Part shown: positions 53,909 through 63,104 of the stretch, in pieces
Layout of the letters: each line of letters starts with the position of its first letter
Position numbering within the stretch: position 1 is the first letter of the stretch
Assembly (NCBI RefSeq): GCF_002802915.1
Contig: NZ_PEBJ01000001.1
Location: 620,001-684,000, forward strand
Length of the DNA: 64,000 nt
Direction: 5' to 3'
From: Bifidobacterium felsineum
GTDB taxonomy: Bacteria; Actinomycetota; Actinomycetes; Actinomycetales; Bifidobacteriaceae
Translations under genes and position numbers: made by a program
Notes under the pieces: model-generated
Told to the model about the DNA's origin: nothing
Seen by the model: only the letters and a program-made list of their open reading frames with translations
The model's database searches: none

Positions 53909-55321
53909 ATGCGTCAAAGCGAAGCCTTAGCCATTTTGAATGCTGGCGCCAATGTTTTTCTTACCGGTGCTCCAGGTGCCGGCAAGACCTACATGCTCAA
54001 CGAGTTCATTCGGCAGGCCAGGGCTGACGGCGCTGATGTGGCCGTCACCGCATCCACAGGCATAGCTTCCACACATATCAATGGGCAGACCATTCATTCG
54101 TGGAGTGGTATTGGTGTAGCCACAAGCCTGACCTCCAATCTGTTGAAGCTCATCAAAACCCGTCGCAAACGCAAGATTCAGGCCACTGACATCCTCGTCA
54201 TCGATGAGGTGTCCATGCTGCACGCATGGCTGTTCGACATGGTCGATCAGGTTTGCCGTGCCGTTCGCCGGGATCCAAGGCCCTTCGGAGGCATCCAAGT
54301 GGTGCTGTCCGGTGACTTCTTCCAACTGCCACCGGTTTCGGTGTCCGGTCGCAACAATGATGTGATTGCGCCGACGCCGGAATTCGTGGCATCCCGTGAG
54401 CAGTATGCCAAGGCTGGAAAGAATCCGGAAGGATTCGTCACCGAATCACTGGTTTGGGATGAACTGAACCCCGCCATCTGCTATCTGACTGAACAGCACA
54501 GGCAAGATACCGGTGATTTGCTCACCGTGCTCACCGATATCCGCGAAAGCAACGTAACCCAAAACGACCGTGACGTATTGGTGACTCGTTTGGGAGTCAT
54601 GCCCGAACCCGGCAAAGTGGCAGTGCACTTGTTCCCGGTGAATCGCCAGGCCGATGGGCTGAACGATTTGCGATTGCGGCAGATTCCAAATGAAAGACAT
54701 GAATTCTTCGCCGAAACTGCAGGCCCGGTGAATCTGGTAAGCAGGCTTAAGAAAAACATGCTTGCCCCGGAGCATCTGGTGCTGAAAGTCGGTGCTGCGG
54801 TCATGGCCCTGCGCAACGACGCCGATCGCCAGTTCGTCAACGGTTCGCTCGGCACGGTGCGCGCGTTCGCTCCGGAGGCCAAGGGCGGCTGGCCGATTGT
54901 GGAATTCGAGAACGGCAATATTGTGACGATGAGGCCAGCCACTTGGGAAATGATGGATGGCGAAACTGTGCTTGCTTCGGTTTCGCAAGTGCCGTTGCGT
55001 TGCGCATGGGGCATCACCATTCACAAGTCCCAGGGCATGACGCTTGACCGTGCGGTCATGGACCTGCGACGGACCTTCGCACCCGGCATGGGATACGTGG
55101 CATTATCCCGTGTGGAATCGCTGGGCGGGCTTTATCTGGCCGGCGTCAATGAGCGCATGTTCCTGGTTTCGCCGGATGCCGTTGTCCTCGATGGTGCCTT
55201 ACGCGAAGCTTCTGCTGCAGCTGCTGATCAGCTCGCCCAGGAAGGCTCCACCGCATTCAAACCATCCTCCACTGCACTTGACGATACCGACGACGACTTC
55301 GCCCAGGAAGCTTTGTTCTGA
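53909..55321 (+). CDS. PIF1-like ATP-dependent helicase
   Basis: A 470-residue SF1B helicase with motif I GAPGAGKTYMLNE, Ia VAVTASTGIASTHINGQTIH, II VLVIDEVSML, III LSGDFFQLPPV and VI-like CAWGITIHKSQGMTLDRAVM, YVALSRVESLGGLYL. PIF1-type helicases unwind DNA, including G-quadruplexes, 5' to 3'. The start ATG at 53909 follows AGAGAGATT. It overlaps no neighbour and has no phage context, so it is a chromosomal housekeeping helicase here. Confidence 0.9.
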   Translation: MRQSEALAILNAGANVFLTGAPGAGKTYMLNEFIRQARADGADVAVTASTGIASTHINGQTIHSWSGIGVATSLTSNLLKLIKTRRKRKIQATDILVIDEVSMLHAWLFDMVDQVCRAVRRDPRPFGGIQVVLSGDFFQLPPVSVSGRNNDVIAPTPEFVASREQYAKAGKNPEGFVTESLVWDELNPAICYLTEQHRQDTGDLLTVLTDIRESNVTQNDRDVLVTRLGVMPEPGKVAVHLFPVNRQADGLNDLRLRQIPNERHEFFAETAGPVNLVSRLKKNMLAPEHLVLKVGAAVMALRNDADRQFVNGSLGTVRAFAPEAKGGWPIVEFENGNIVTMRPATWEMMDGETVLASVSQVPLRCAWGITIHKSQGMTLDRAVMDLRRTFAPGMGYVALSRVESLGGLYLAGVNERMFLVSPDAVVLDGALREASAAAADQLAQEGSTAFKPSSTALDDTDDDFAQEALF

Positions 55322-55363
55322 ATGATTTGCGACGACTACCATGGTGCGTAGGGGGTGGTCGTT

Positions 55364-56980
55364 ATGGTGCATTTCGATATATTCCATGAGAACAGTGACG
55401 TTCGTGGCAATAAAGGTGGCACAACTGGGCAAGGATATGTGCGCCCGGCAGCGGTGGCCGGTGCGTTCTACCCGGCGGATAGAACGCGGCTCAAGCAGCT
55501 GATTAACACGCAACTCGATTATGGACGCTCGCTGCTCAAACAGTTGGAGCCGCAGCTGCCTGCAGGAGTGCCGAAAGCGGTGATTGTGCCGCATGCCGGA
55601 TATGTCTATTCCGGTACGACTGCTGCGCTTGCCTACGCATTGCTGGAACGCGGGCGTGGAACGGTAAAGCGTGCGGTGATTGTAGGCCCGACTCATCGTG
55701 TGCCTGTTCGGGGTGTTGCCTGCTCGCATGCGGTGGCCTTTGAAACCCCGTTGGGTGCGGTGCCGGTGGATGTGGATGCGGAGCGCAAGGCATCAAGTGT
55801 GCTCATCGTTAATGACCCCACTCATGCGCAGGAACATGCGGTAGAGGTGCAGGTTCCGTTTCTGCAGACGGTGTTCGGTCCGGATCTGACCATTGTGCCG
55901 CTGAATGCAGGGGACGCAAGCCCTGAAGAAGTAGGTGACGTGCTGCGCGCGCTGTGGGGTGGCCCGGAAACCGTAATCATCATCAGCTCCGATTTGTCGC
56001 ATTATCATCCTGAGGCTTATGCGCGGCAATTGGATGATGAGACGATAGGCAACATCGCACATTCGAGAATGCCGATTCATCCGCGTAGAGCGTGTGGAGC
56101 ATATCCGATTAACGGGTTGCTCGATGTGCTGGTACATGGGCTCAAGTCAGCACAGTGTGAAACGATACGTGAAACATCTAATGAGGAGGGGGAAGCCTGT
56201 CGCACATTCGCAGCCGAACAGTTCGACCTTCGACTTCTTGGCCGCAGTACCTCCGGCGATGACGGCGTCGTATCGCTCGCCGGCAAGCCGCGCTCGGATA
56301 TGAACGATCCGGATGAACCTGTGGTTGGATATGCATCGTTTGCCATGTGGCAGAATACGAATACTGGTATTGGCGATGAAACTGCACGGAATACCGGCAT
56401 CGCTACACCGGAAGACCGCGGTGGTGTGCTGCTGAACCTCGCCCGTGCGGCAATTCGCCAGCATCTTGGCATTGATAACGAGCCGGGAAATACGCCAGAC
56501 GCCATCATCGAGCAAAATCCTTGGCTGGATGAGCCCGGTGCCAGCTTCGTGACGCTAACCGAACATGACCAATTGCGCGGGTGCATCGGTACGTTGAAAA
56601 CCTATCGCTCGCTTGGCAAGGATGTATCCGACCATGCCGTTGACGCAGCTGCGCACGATCCGCGATTTCTCCCTGTCTCACCGGAAGAATATCCACTGCT
56701 TGAGGTGGAAGTCTCGGTGCTGGGCAAGCCGATGCCGATGCCGGTGCGCTCGCGAGCAGCACTTGAGCAAGCATTGCAACCCGGCAAGGATGGCCTTATC
56801 CTGACTGACCAACACGGCCGCAGCGCCACCTTCCTGCCGCAAGTCTGGGAGCAATTGCCGGCTCCGCATGATTTCGTCTCGCATTTGTTGGCTAAAGCCG
56901 GCATCCAAGCATCTCTTGACTGGAATAATGGGGAAATCGAATGTGAGCGATATGAGGTGACCGCATATGCCGAGCACTAG
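55364..56980 (+). CDS. Fused Memo-type (AmmeMemoRadiSam B) and AMMECR1 (A) protein
   Basis: The 538-residue protein joins two families of unknown molecular function. Residues about 25-320 are Memo: AAVAGAFYPADRTRLKQL, VIVPHAGYVYSGTTAALAY, VEVQVPFLQTVFG, ISSDLSHYHPEA, CGAYPINGLLDVLV hold the expected His/Cys metal-site residues. Residues about 355-538 are AMMECR1: LTEHDQLRGCIGTLKTY contains the invariant LRGCIG. A loop of about 35 residues joins them. ATG at 55364 has GGGGGTGG upstream; an earlier GTG is possible. The 3' end overlaps the radical SAM gene by 14 bases, so A, B and the radical SAM partner act together. Confidence 0.9.
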   Translation: MVHFDIFHENSDVRGNKGGTTGQGYVRPAAVAGAFYPADRTRLKQLINTQLDYGRSLLKQLEPQLPAGVPKAVIVPHAGYVYSGTTAALAYALLERGRGTVKRAVIVGPTHRVPVRGVACSHAVAFETPLGAVPVDVDAERKASSVLIVNDPTHAQEHAVEVQVPFLQTVFGPDLTIVPLNAGDASPEEVGDVLRALWGGPETVIIISSDLSHYHPEAYARQLDDETIGNIAHSRMPIHPRRACGAYPINGLLDVLVHGLKSAQCETIRETSNEEGEACRTFAAEQFDLRLLGRSTSGDDGVVSLAGKPRSDMNDPDEPVVGYASFAMWQNTNTGIGDETARNTGIATPEDRGGVLLNLARAAIRQHLGIDNEPGNTPDAIIEQNPWLDEPGASFVTLTEHDQLRGCIGTLKTYRSLGKDVSDHAVDAAAHDPRFLPVSPEEYPLLEVEVSVLGKPMPMPVRSRAALEQALQPGKDGLILTDQHGRSATFLPQVWEQLPAPHDFVSHLLAKAGIQASLDWNNGEIECERYEVTAYAEH

Positions 56981-58094
56981 GGTGGTTTCTCGCTCGGGGC
57001 AGAGTGCAGTGACATCAGAACCAGATGCAGGACTCGCCACAGTGACGCCTGCCGCCATCGGACGCTGGCAAACCAAATTCAATGACGGCACTCGTCGCGC
57101 TCGCTGCGAACTTTGCCCACGCCGCTGTGTGCTGAAGCCCGGCCAGCGTGGATTCTGCTTCGTCCGATCGAATCATGATGGCGTCATCGTTTCGGATACC
57201 TACGGTCGCAGCTCGGGATTCGCAATCGACCCGGTGGAGAAAAAGCCACTCAACCATTTCCACCCAGGCTCCAGTGTGCTGAGTTTCGGCACGGCTGGCT
57301 GCAATTCCGGATGTCGATTCTGCCAGAACTGGGATATCTCCAAAGCCCGTGACTTCGACAGGCTTGGTGTGGAGGCCAGTCCGGAGAAGATTGCACAAGT
57401 GGCGGCGGACCGTGACATCGATTCGGTGGCGTTCACCTACAATGATCCGATTGTGTTCGCCGAATATGCGATTGATACGGCTGAAGCCTGTCGTGCACGA
57501 GGCATTCATCCGATTGCGGTTACCGCTGGATACATGAGTGCCGAGGCGCGACCGGATTTCTATGCGGCGATGGATGCGGCGAACATCGACCTGAAAGGCT
57601 TCACCGAGGATTTCTACTGGAAGGTGACCGGCACGCATTTGCAGGATGTACTCGACACCATCGATTATGCGGTGAACGAGGCGCGCACGCCAGACGGCAA
57701 TCATGTATGGGTGGAACTCACCACATTGCTGATTCCTGGGCTCAACGATGACGACGCCCAACTGCACGCCGAATGCACATGGATTCGTGAACATCTCGGC
57801 CTTGATGTGCCATTGCATTTCTCCGCATTCCATCCGGCTTGGAAAATGCAGGATGTTCCACCAACTCCGCATGCAACGCTGACCCGGGCGCGCGAAATCG
57901 CACTTAACGAAGGATTGCACTACGTATACACCGGTAATGTGCATAATCGTGAAGGTGACACCACGTATTGCCCGAATCCGCAATGCCATGCAGCACTCAT
58001 TGAACGTGACTGGTATCGCATCATCAATGACCGACTCAGCGGTACCGATGGGCGATGTCCGGAATGCGGCACGATTATCGCCGGGCGATGGTGA
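56967..58094 (+). CDS. AmmeMemoRadiSam system radical SAM enzyme
   Basis: A 375-residue radical SAM protein. The Fe-S cluster CxxxCxxC is CNSGCRFCQNW (C112, C116, C119). An N-terminal CELCPRRCVLKPGQRGFC and a C-terminal CPNPQCH...CPECGTII suggest extra metal sites. VAFTYNDPIVFAEYAIDTAE and IDLKGFTEDFYWKVTGTHLQ are family-like blocks. The ATG at 56967 lies inside the fusion gene and has GAGGTGACC upstream. The substrate is unknown. Confidence 0.92.
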   Translation: MPSTRVVSRSGQSAVTSEPDAGLATVTPAAIGRWQTKFNDGTRRARCELCPRRCVLKPGQRGFCFVRSNHDGVIVSDTYGRSSGFAIDPVEKKPLNHFHPGSSVLSFGTAGCNSGCRFCQNWDISKARDFDRLGVEASPEKIAQVAADRDIDSVAFTYNDPIVFAEYAIDTAEACRARGIHPIAVTAGYMSAEARPDFYAAMDAANIDLKGFTEDFYWKVTGTHLQDVLDTIDYAVNEARTPDGNHVWVELTTLLIPGLNDDDAQLHAECTWIREHLGLDVPLHFSAFHPAWKMQDVPPTPHATLTRAREIALNEGLHYVYTGNVHNREGDTTYCPNPQCHAALIERDWYRIINDRLSGTDGRCPECGTIIAGRW

Positions 58095-58121
58095 GTCCAT
58101 CGCTAAGGGATATCGCAACGA

Positions 58122-60278
58122 CTAGCGCAAATCACTGATACGCGAAGCCAACGTGCGCACGGATTTGAGGCTCGCCTCATACCGTGCCGCGGCGGCAATG
58201 AGAATCACGCCACCGGTGAGCAGCCACGCCCACCAATAATGGCGGGAGAACTCGGCAAGCCACGGCCACACCACAATCAGCAGATGCACGACAAGAATCA
58301 CGGTCCCATAGATCAGCGGCGCCTGCAGCCCCAACGCGGCACCCAGCAGCAATGCGCACAGTGACATGGCAAACAGGGCAAGCATACGCGGCAGCGAAGG
58401 CGGCTCCACGCAGCTGATCAGCAACGATGGCACCATAAGCAACGTCAAAGCCGGCCATAATGTCGGCCAACTGCGTGCGGTCGGTTTGACCTGCAGCCAA
58501 CGAACGCCGACAATCAGCGTAGCCGCACCCGACACCATGGCGATAAGATCCACCGGCGCATACGGTTGCGGATCGGTCCATGCCAGGAACAGCAGCACGA
58601 TGCCAGTGACCGCGGTAAAGCAGGTCACGACGATTTGTGCAGCGGTAAGCAATTTCAAGGTCTGCAATGTTGAAGAGACATGTGGTTGCTGTGCGACAAC
58701 CGGTTGTGGAATGGTGCGGATTTGCGGTTGCGGGAACGTTGGTTCCGGCGCTGGGGGATAAGGACGAGGGCGCAATGATTCCGGGTGCGGTTGTGTACTT
58801 CGTACTGGAATGAACGGCGATGGCGCAAATGTCGATGATGCGAACTGTGCTGTCTGTGTGCTCGCAGGGCGTGGAACGATCGGCACGGCAGTGGCCGGCT
58901 GATATGCCGTTTGCGCTGCGATAATCCAGAACACAACGCATATCGCGAGCATCATGACATATCCCACGAGGGAAGCCACCATCGGCAACGGGCTGCCGTG
59001 CGTAAAGTCGCCGGCGATAAGAATCAGCAGCATCCACGATCCCATAACAGCGGCGGATATGCGTTCCTGCGAGCTGATGGCTGTGCTGCGACGCATGAGC
59101 AACGTGGCAGCGATAAGAGCGAAACCAGCAATGGCAATCGCAGCAAAGTCAGCAATCGTGCGTGCAGCCTGGTCGTTGCTCATCACATCGCTTAAGATGT
59201 GGCGTAACAATGATTCCACGGCAATCGTCAACGACCAGAAGAATCCCAGCACAGGCGCTATGCGATGTGCCGGATGCAGTAACTTGCCTGTGTGAATGGC
59301 AGGCTTCTTATGCAGTATGACGAGAATCGCCGTCCATAACACCGGAGGAATGAAACCGGCGATAGCGGTGAGCCACAACGGATCGGCGCCATCGATGGAT
59401 GTGTAGCCAAATACGGAAACAACGCCCAATGCAACCATTGCCGCAATAATCGATGCCATCCATTCGAAATCGGCATAGCGGGCCTGCTGCGGAACACGCA
59501 CAATGGCGGCGAACGTTATGGATGCCAGTGCGCCGACGGAAAGCCCTAGCACCCATTGCACATCATGATTGGGGATGGGCATGGCTGAAATGAATGACAT
59601 GAATGCGAACGGCAATGCGCACATGGCGTACAGCGTGGTGGCTCTGAGCGACAATGACGATGTGGGCGACGCTATTGGCTGAGTGTTTCGTTCCGGAATA
59701 TGCGTTGCCATCGCACGCAGGGCATACGCCAGAGCGGTAATGCAAAGAATGATGATGCCTGAGAAATAACCTTCGGGAATCGCCTGTGCTATCGGTGGTA
59801 TGTCGCTAATGAGCACGGCATCGATGGAAAGAGCCGCAAGACCAGCCCAGGTCAGACCTTCAGCGGTGACGCGCAGACGCTTGGTGAGCAGCATGCCGAT
59901 GACCAGTGCCGCGATGCCGACGACGCCGATGCATACTGCGCGGCCGATGTCGCCGAGCAAACCATAGGCAAACGAAGCAAATGCGAATACGGCAATGGTT
60001 ACGAGAGCTACGCCAAGAACCAGCAGTAATACTTGGATGCTGGAATGCTTGGGTTGATTCGGCTGACTGGGCTGATTCGGCTGACTGGGCTGATTCGGCT
60101 GCACATATGGATTCGGCTGGAATGGTGAATACTGCGGCATCGATTGCATCGATGGTGTATTGTGCTGCTGCCATGCCGGCGGCGCCGATTGCATTCGCGG
60201 CTGTGGCCGCACCTGTTGCGGCTGCACTTGTGATTGTGCCTGCTGCTTGTTTCCCCAATGCCCGGTTGGCTGCGTCAT
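58122..60278 (-). CDS. Large multi-pass membrane protein with Gln/Pro-rich N-terminus
   Basis: This 718-residue protein is not recognised. Residues 1-70 are Q/P/N-rich and hydrophilic with a tandem QPNQPS repeat, then about eighteen or more hydrophobic segments fill the rest, with a second Pro-rich linker around residues 440-500. No enzyme motif is visible. ATG at 60278 (MTQPTGHW) has GGAGGG upstream. The frame runs another 1,700 bases upstream without a stop, but that part is antisense to proS and I exclude it. Similar large membrane proteins occur in actinobacteria. Confidence 0.75.
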   Translation of the reverse strand: MTQPTGHWGNKQQAQSQVQPQQVRPQPRMQSAPPAWQQHNTPSMQSMPQYSPFQPNPYVQPNQPSQPNQPSQPNQPKHSSIQVLLLVLGVALVTIAVFAFASFAYGLLGDIGRAVCIGVVGIAALVIGMLLTKRLRVTAEGLTWAGLAALSIDAVLISDIPPIAQAIPEGYFSGIIILCITALAYALRAMATHIPERNTQPIASPTSSLSLRATTLYAMCALPFAFMSFISAMPIPNHDVQWVLGLSVGALASITFAAIVRVPQQARYADFEWMASIIAAMVALGVVSVFGYTSIDGADPLWLTAIAGFIPPVLWTAILVILHKKPAIHTGKLLHPAHRIAPVLGFFWSLTIAVESLLRHILSDVMSNDQAARTIADFAAIAIAGFALIAATLLMRRSTAISSQERISAAVMGSWMLLILIAGDFTHGSPLPMVASLVGYVMMLAICVVFWIIAAQTAYQPATAVPIVPRPASTQTAQFASSTFAPSPFIPVRSTQPHPESLRPRPYPPAPEPTFPQPQIRTIPQPVVAQQPHVSSTLQTLKLLTAAQIVVTCFTAVTGIVLLFLAWTDPQPYAPVDLIAMVSGAATLIVGVRWLQVKPTARSWPTLWPALTLLMVPSLLISCVEPPSLPRMLALFAMSLCALLLGAALGLQAPLIYGTVILVVHLLIVVWPWLAEFSRHYWWAWLLTGGVILIAAAARYEASLKSVRTLASRISDLR
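60051..60101 (-). repeat. 18-bp tandem repeat inside the membrane protein gene
   Basis: GGG(T/C)TGATTCGGCTGACT is repeated 2.8 times and encodes a QPNQPS tract. Its copy number is likely to vary between strains. Confidence 0.8.
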
Positions 60279-60449
60279 CGTGCCCTCCTGCCCCTTCGTA
60301 CCCACAATTCTCGCATGGCGGATAGGGAAAGCCAAGATAGGGAAGTCCACAAAAAACAGTGCGAAATTTGTATTTTGGTGCAGTGCATGGTGAAGCGTAA
60401 ATGTTGCGACTATTCGGGCTTGTCGGTTCACGCGAATATCTTGGAACCT

Positions 60450-62252
60450 ATGACTTCCAATACCCTTCGTATGTCTACTTTGTTCCTGCGCACGTTGCGC
60501 GAAGATCCGGCGGACGCGGACGTTGATTCCGCGAAGCTGCTGCAGCGTGCCGGCTACATCCGCAAGGCCGCCCCCGGCATCTGGACTTGGCTGCCGCTCG
60601 GCCTTCGCGTGCTCAATAAGATTGAGGCCATTATCCGTGAAGAGATGGCCGGCATCGGCGCCCAGGAAGTGCACTTCCCGGCTCTGCTGCCGCGTGAACC
60701 GTATGAGGCCACTCATCGCTGGGAGGAATACGGCGACAACATCTTCCGTCTGAAGGACCGTCATCAGGCCGACTATCTGCTGGCTCCCACCCATGAGGAG
60801 ATGTTCACCCTCCTGGTCAAGGACATGTACTCCTCTTACAAGGATTTGCCGGTCACCCTGTACCAGATCCAGACCAAGTACCGTGATGAATTCCGCCCGC
60901 GCGCCGGCCTGATCCGCGGCCGCGAATTCGTGATGAAGGATGCCTATTCGTTCAACGTGGACGAAGAGGGCATGCGTAAGGCATACATGGATGAGCGTGG
61001 CGCCTATGAGCGCGTGTTCCAGCGCATCGGCCTCAAGTATGTGCCGGTGTTCGCCATGTCCGGCCCGATGGGTGGCTCCGCATCCGAAGAGTTCTTGGCT
61101 CCGATGCCTATTGGCGAGGATACCTTCGCGCTGGCTCCTTCCGGCAAGGCTTGGAACGTCGAAGCTCTGCATACTCCGGAACTGCCGGAAATCGACGCTT
61201 CCAACACTCCGGCCGCCACTAAAGAAAGCACGCCGGATGCCAAGACCATCGACAAGATGATTGAGCGTGCGAATGCTGACCATCCGCGTACCGATGGCCG
61301 CGAATGGGCCGCTTCCGACATCCTTAAGAACGTGGTCATCGCCGTCAAGCATCCTGAGGATGAGGAGCATGACGAACCGTGGCGCGAGCTGATTGTCGTC
61401 GGTGTGCCGGGAGACCGTACGGTCGATATGAAGCGTCTCGAAGCGCAGTTTGCTCCGTCCGAGCTGGAAGAGGCTACCGAAGAGGACCTGAAGAAGCATC
61501 CCGAACTTGTGCCGGGCTACATTGGACCGATGGTGCTTGGCCCGCAGGCTGAGGCTGCCGGCGTCAAGGAACCGCTGCGTTACTTCGTGGACGCCCACGT
61601 AGTCAAGGGCTCCGCATGGTTCACCGGTGCCGATGAGCACGAGGTCGATTACTACAACCTGGTGTACGGCCGTGACTTTGAGGCCAGCGGCGTAGTGGAG
61701 GCCGTCGAGGTTCGCCACGGCGACATGAGCCCGGACGGCTCCGGCCCGCTGAGCTTCGAGCGCGGCGTGGAGATCGGCCAGGTCTTCCAGCTGGGTCTGA
61801 AGTACTCCAAGGCTTTGGACCTCAAGGTTCTGGACCAGAACGGCAAGGCCGTGCCGGTGTGGATGGGCTGCTATGGCATCGGCGTTTCCCGTGTGCTCGC
61901 ATGCGTTGCCGAAACGCATCACGATGAGGCCGGCCTTGCCTGGCCGTCCGTGATCGCCCCGGCCCAGGTGCATGTGGTGGCCACCGGTAAGGACGCCAAG
62001 GCGTTCGACGGTGCCGAGAAGCTGGTCGAGGAGCTCGAAGCCAACGGTGTCGAGGTCATCTACGATGACCGTAAGAAGGTTTCTCCGGGCGTGAAGTTCA
62101 AGGACGCCGAGCTCATCGGTGTGCCGACCATCGCCGTGGTGGGCCGCGACTTCGTCAACGACGGCACGATTGAGATTCGTGACCGCAATGGTGACAACAA
62201 GGTCGCCGTGCCGGCCGACGAAGCGGTGAAGACCCTGCTCGAGCGTCTGTAA
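60450..62252 (+). CDS. proS: Prolyl-tRNA synthetase
   Basis: ProRS charges tRNA-Pro. The 600-residue protein is the bacterial type with an editing insertion between class II motifs 2 and 3. [53 protein letters not shown] (motif 2) and [16 protein letters not shown] (motif 3) are present, followed by the anticodon domain ([20 protein letters not shown]). ATG at 60450 has only TTGGAAC ahead; the next ATG at 60471 is an alternative. The start is opposite the membrane gene start, giving a divergent 170-base promoter gap. Confidence 0.95.
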   Translation: MTSNTLRMSTLFLRTLREDPADADVDSAKLLQRAGYIRKAAPGIWTWLPLGLRVLNKIEAIIREEMAGIGAQEVHFPALLPREPYEATHRWEEYGDNIFRLKDRHQADYLLAPTHEEMFTLLVKDMYSSYKDLPVTLYQIQTKYRDEFRPRAGLIRGREFVMKDAYSFNVDEEGMRKAYMDERGAYERVFQRIGLKYVPVFAMSGPMGGSASEEFLAPMPIGEDTFALAPSGKAWNVEALHTPELPEIDASNTPAATKESTPDAKTIDKMIERANADHPRTDGREWAASDILKNVVIAVKHPEDEEHDEPWRELIVVGVPGDRTVDMKRLEAQFAPSELEEATEEDLKKHPELVPGYIGPMVLGPQAEAAGVKEPLRYFVDAHVVKGSAWFTGADEHEVDYYNLVYGRDFEASGVVEAVEVRHGDMSPDGSGPLSFERGVEIGQVFQLGLKYSKALDLKVLDQNGKAVPVWMGCYGIGVSRVLACVAETHHDEAGLAWPSVIAPAQVHVVATGKDAKAFDGAEKLVEELEANGVEVIYDDRKKVSPGVKFKDAELIGVPTIAVVGRDFVNDGTIEIRDRNGDNKVAVPADEAVKTLLERL

Positions 62253-62278
62253 AGGCTTGCGCTGAGCTGCCTGTGACG

Positions 62279-62316
62279 AACGCCATCCTGCTTATCTGCA
62301 GGGTGGCGTTTTTTTG
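62279..62316 (+). terminator. Terminator of proS
   Basis: AACGCCATCCTGC and GCAGGGTGGCGTT (one G-T) followed by seven Ts. Confidence 0.9.
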
Positions 62317-62330
62317 TTTTTGTTGTGTTC

Positions 62331-62385
62331 TTGTGGATAACCGAAAGTTATCCACAGCGCTGCAAACCCCGTCACAGTATCCACA
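62331..62385. promoter_or_regulatory. DnaA-box cluster before the SSB paralogue
   Basis: Perfect TGTGGATAA (62332-62340) and TTATCCACA (62348-62356) face each other across seven bases; GTATCCACA (62377-62385) has one mismatch. Confidence 0.7.
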
Positions 62386-62435
62386 TTTGCCAGTCGCCCT
62401 TGTGCTATTGAACCGCTGTGCCTCACAGTGGAGAT

Positions 62436-62481
62436 ACCGCCAAATTCGCCGATCGATGATGACAGCGGATGATTTGGCGGT
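62436..62481 (+). other. Leader hairpin of the SSB paralogue
   Basis: ACCGCCAAAT (62436-62445) and ATTTGGCGGT (62472-62481) pair exactly around a 26-base loop. It follows TGTGCCTCAC (62417-62426), as at 33016. Confidence 0.55.
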
Positions 62482-62513
62482 CCACGGCATTGTGATGAAT
62501 GAAAGGACTGATC

Positions 62514-63011
62514 ATGGCAATACAACAGGCAACGGTTACAATAACCGGTTTCGTGGCGACCGATCCCATACTGAAGGAAACGCCGAATTTTTCCGTGCTG
62601 AATTTCCGTGTTGGATCGAACAGATCGCGTCTTGACATGTCTACAGGGGAGTGGAAGGATCTCGGCTCATGCTGGATTCCGGTCAAAGCTTTTCGGGCGT
62701 TGGCGGTAAACACTCACAAATCCATCCGCAAAGGGGACAAGCTCATCGTTCTTGGAACGCTGACCACTGAACAATGGAAAACTGAGCAAGGTGAGACGCG
62801 CAGTCGGATGGTGCTCGAGGCCAGCAACATCGGCCACGATTTCAACTACGCGACGACCACGTTGACCAAGGTGCCGCGTGCTAATCAGGAGAATAAAACT
62901 GAAAACACCGCGGCTCAAGGCGTCACACTCCAAACTCGTTCGGAGGAGGAACCGAATCAGCGGCAGGATGCGCCAGTTGACGATGATTTTGAAAATAGCC
63001 CTGGAATATAA
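62514..63011 (+). CDS. Single-stranded DNA-binding protein paralogue
   Basis: A 165-residue OB-fold SSB: MAIQQATVTITGFVATDPIL, VLNFRVGSNRSRLD, SCWIPVKAFRALAVN and DKLIVLGTLTTEQWKTEQGE. The C-terminus (DDDFENSPGI) keeps acidic residues but lacks the terminal DIPF-type tip through which normal SSB recruits partners. The ATG at 62514 has AAAGGACTGATC; ATG 62499 is five codons upstream. The DnaA-box leader is unlike a housekeeping ssb, which would be next to rpsF. It is likely a specialised paralogue. Confidence 0.85.
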   Translation: MAIQQATVTITGFVATDPILKETPNFSVLNFRVGSNRSRLDMSTGEWKDLGSCWIPVKAFRALAVNTHKSIRKGDKLIVLGTLTTEQWKTEQGETRSRMVLEASNIGHDFNYATTTLTKVPRANQENKTENTAAQGVTLQTRSEEEPNQRQDAPVDDDFENSPGI

Positions 63012-63021
63012 GGAAATACGG

Positions 63022-63060
63022 TGGTGGGGCGTAAATCAACCTTGGATTTACGCCCCACCA
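63022..63060. terminator. 16-bp perfect hairpin between SSB paralogue and M13 peptidase
   Basis: TGGTGGGGCGTAAATC (63022-63037) and GATTTACGCCCCACCA (63045-63060) pair exactly, loop 7 bases, between convergent genes. No T run, but it may act in both directions. Confidence 0.75.
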
Positions 63061-63104
63061 GTTACTGGATTCAGTGCGATAGTCACCGCAGAATACCGAT
63101 AGTG

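Noticed and set aside
60280..60449. T-box or other riboswitch upstream of proS
   Set aside because: No T-box TGGNACC or specifier stem is recognisable in the short leader.
60279..61973. Continuous minus-strand open frame extending the large membrane protein upstream
   Set aside because: It is antisense to the whole first half of proS, whose product is clear. The SD and composition change at 60278 favour that start.
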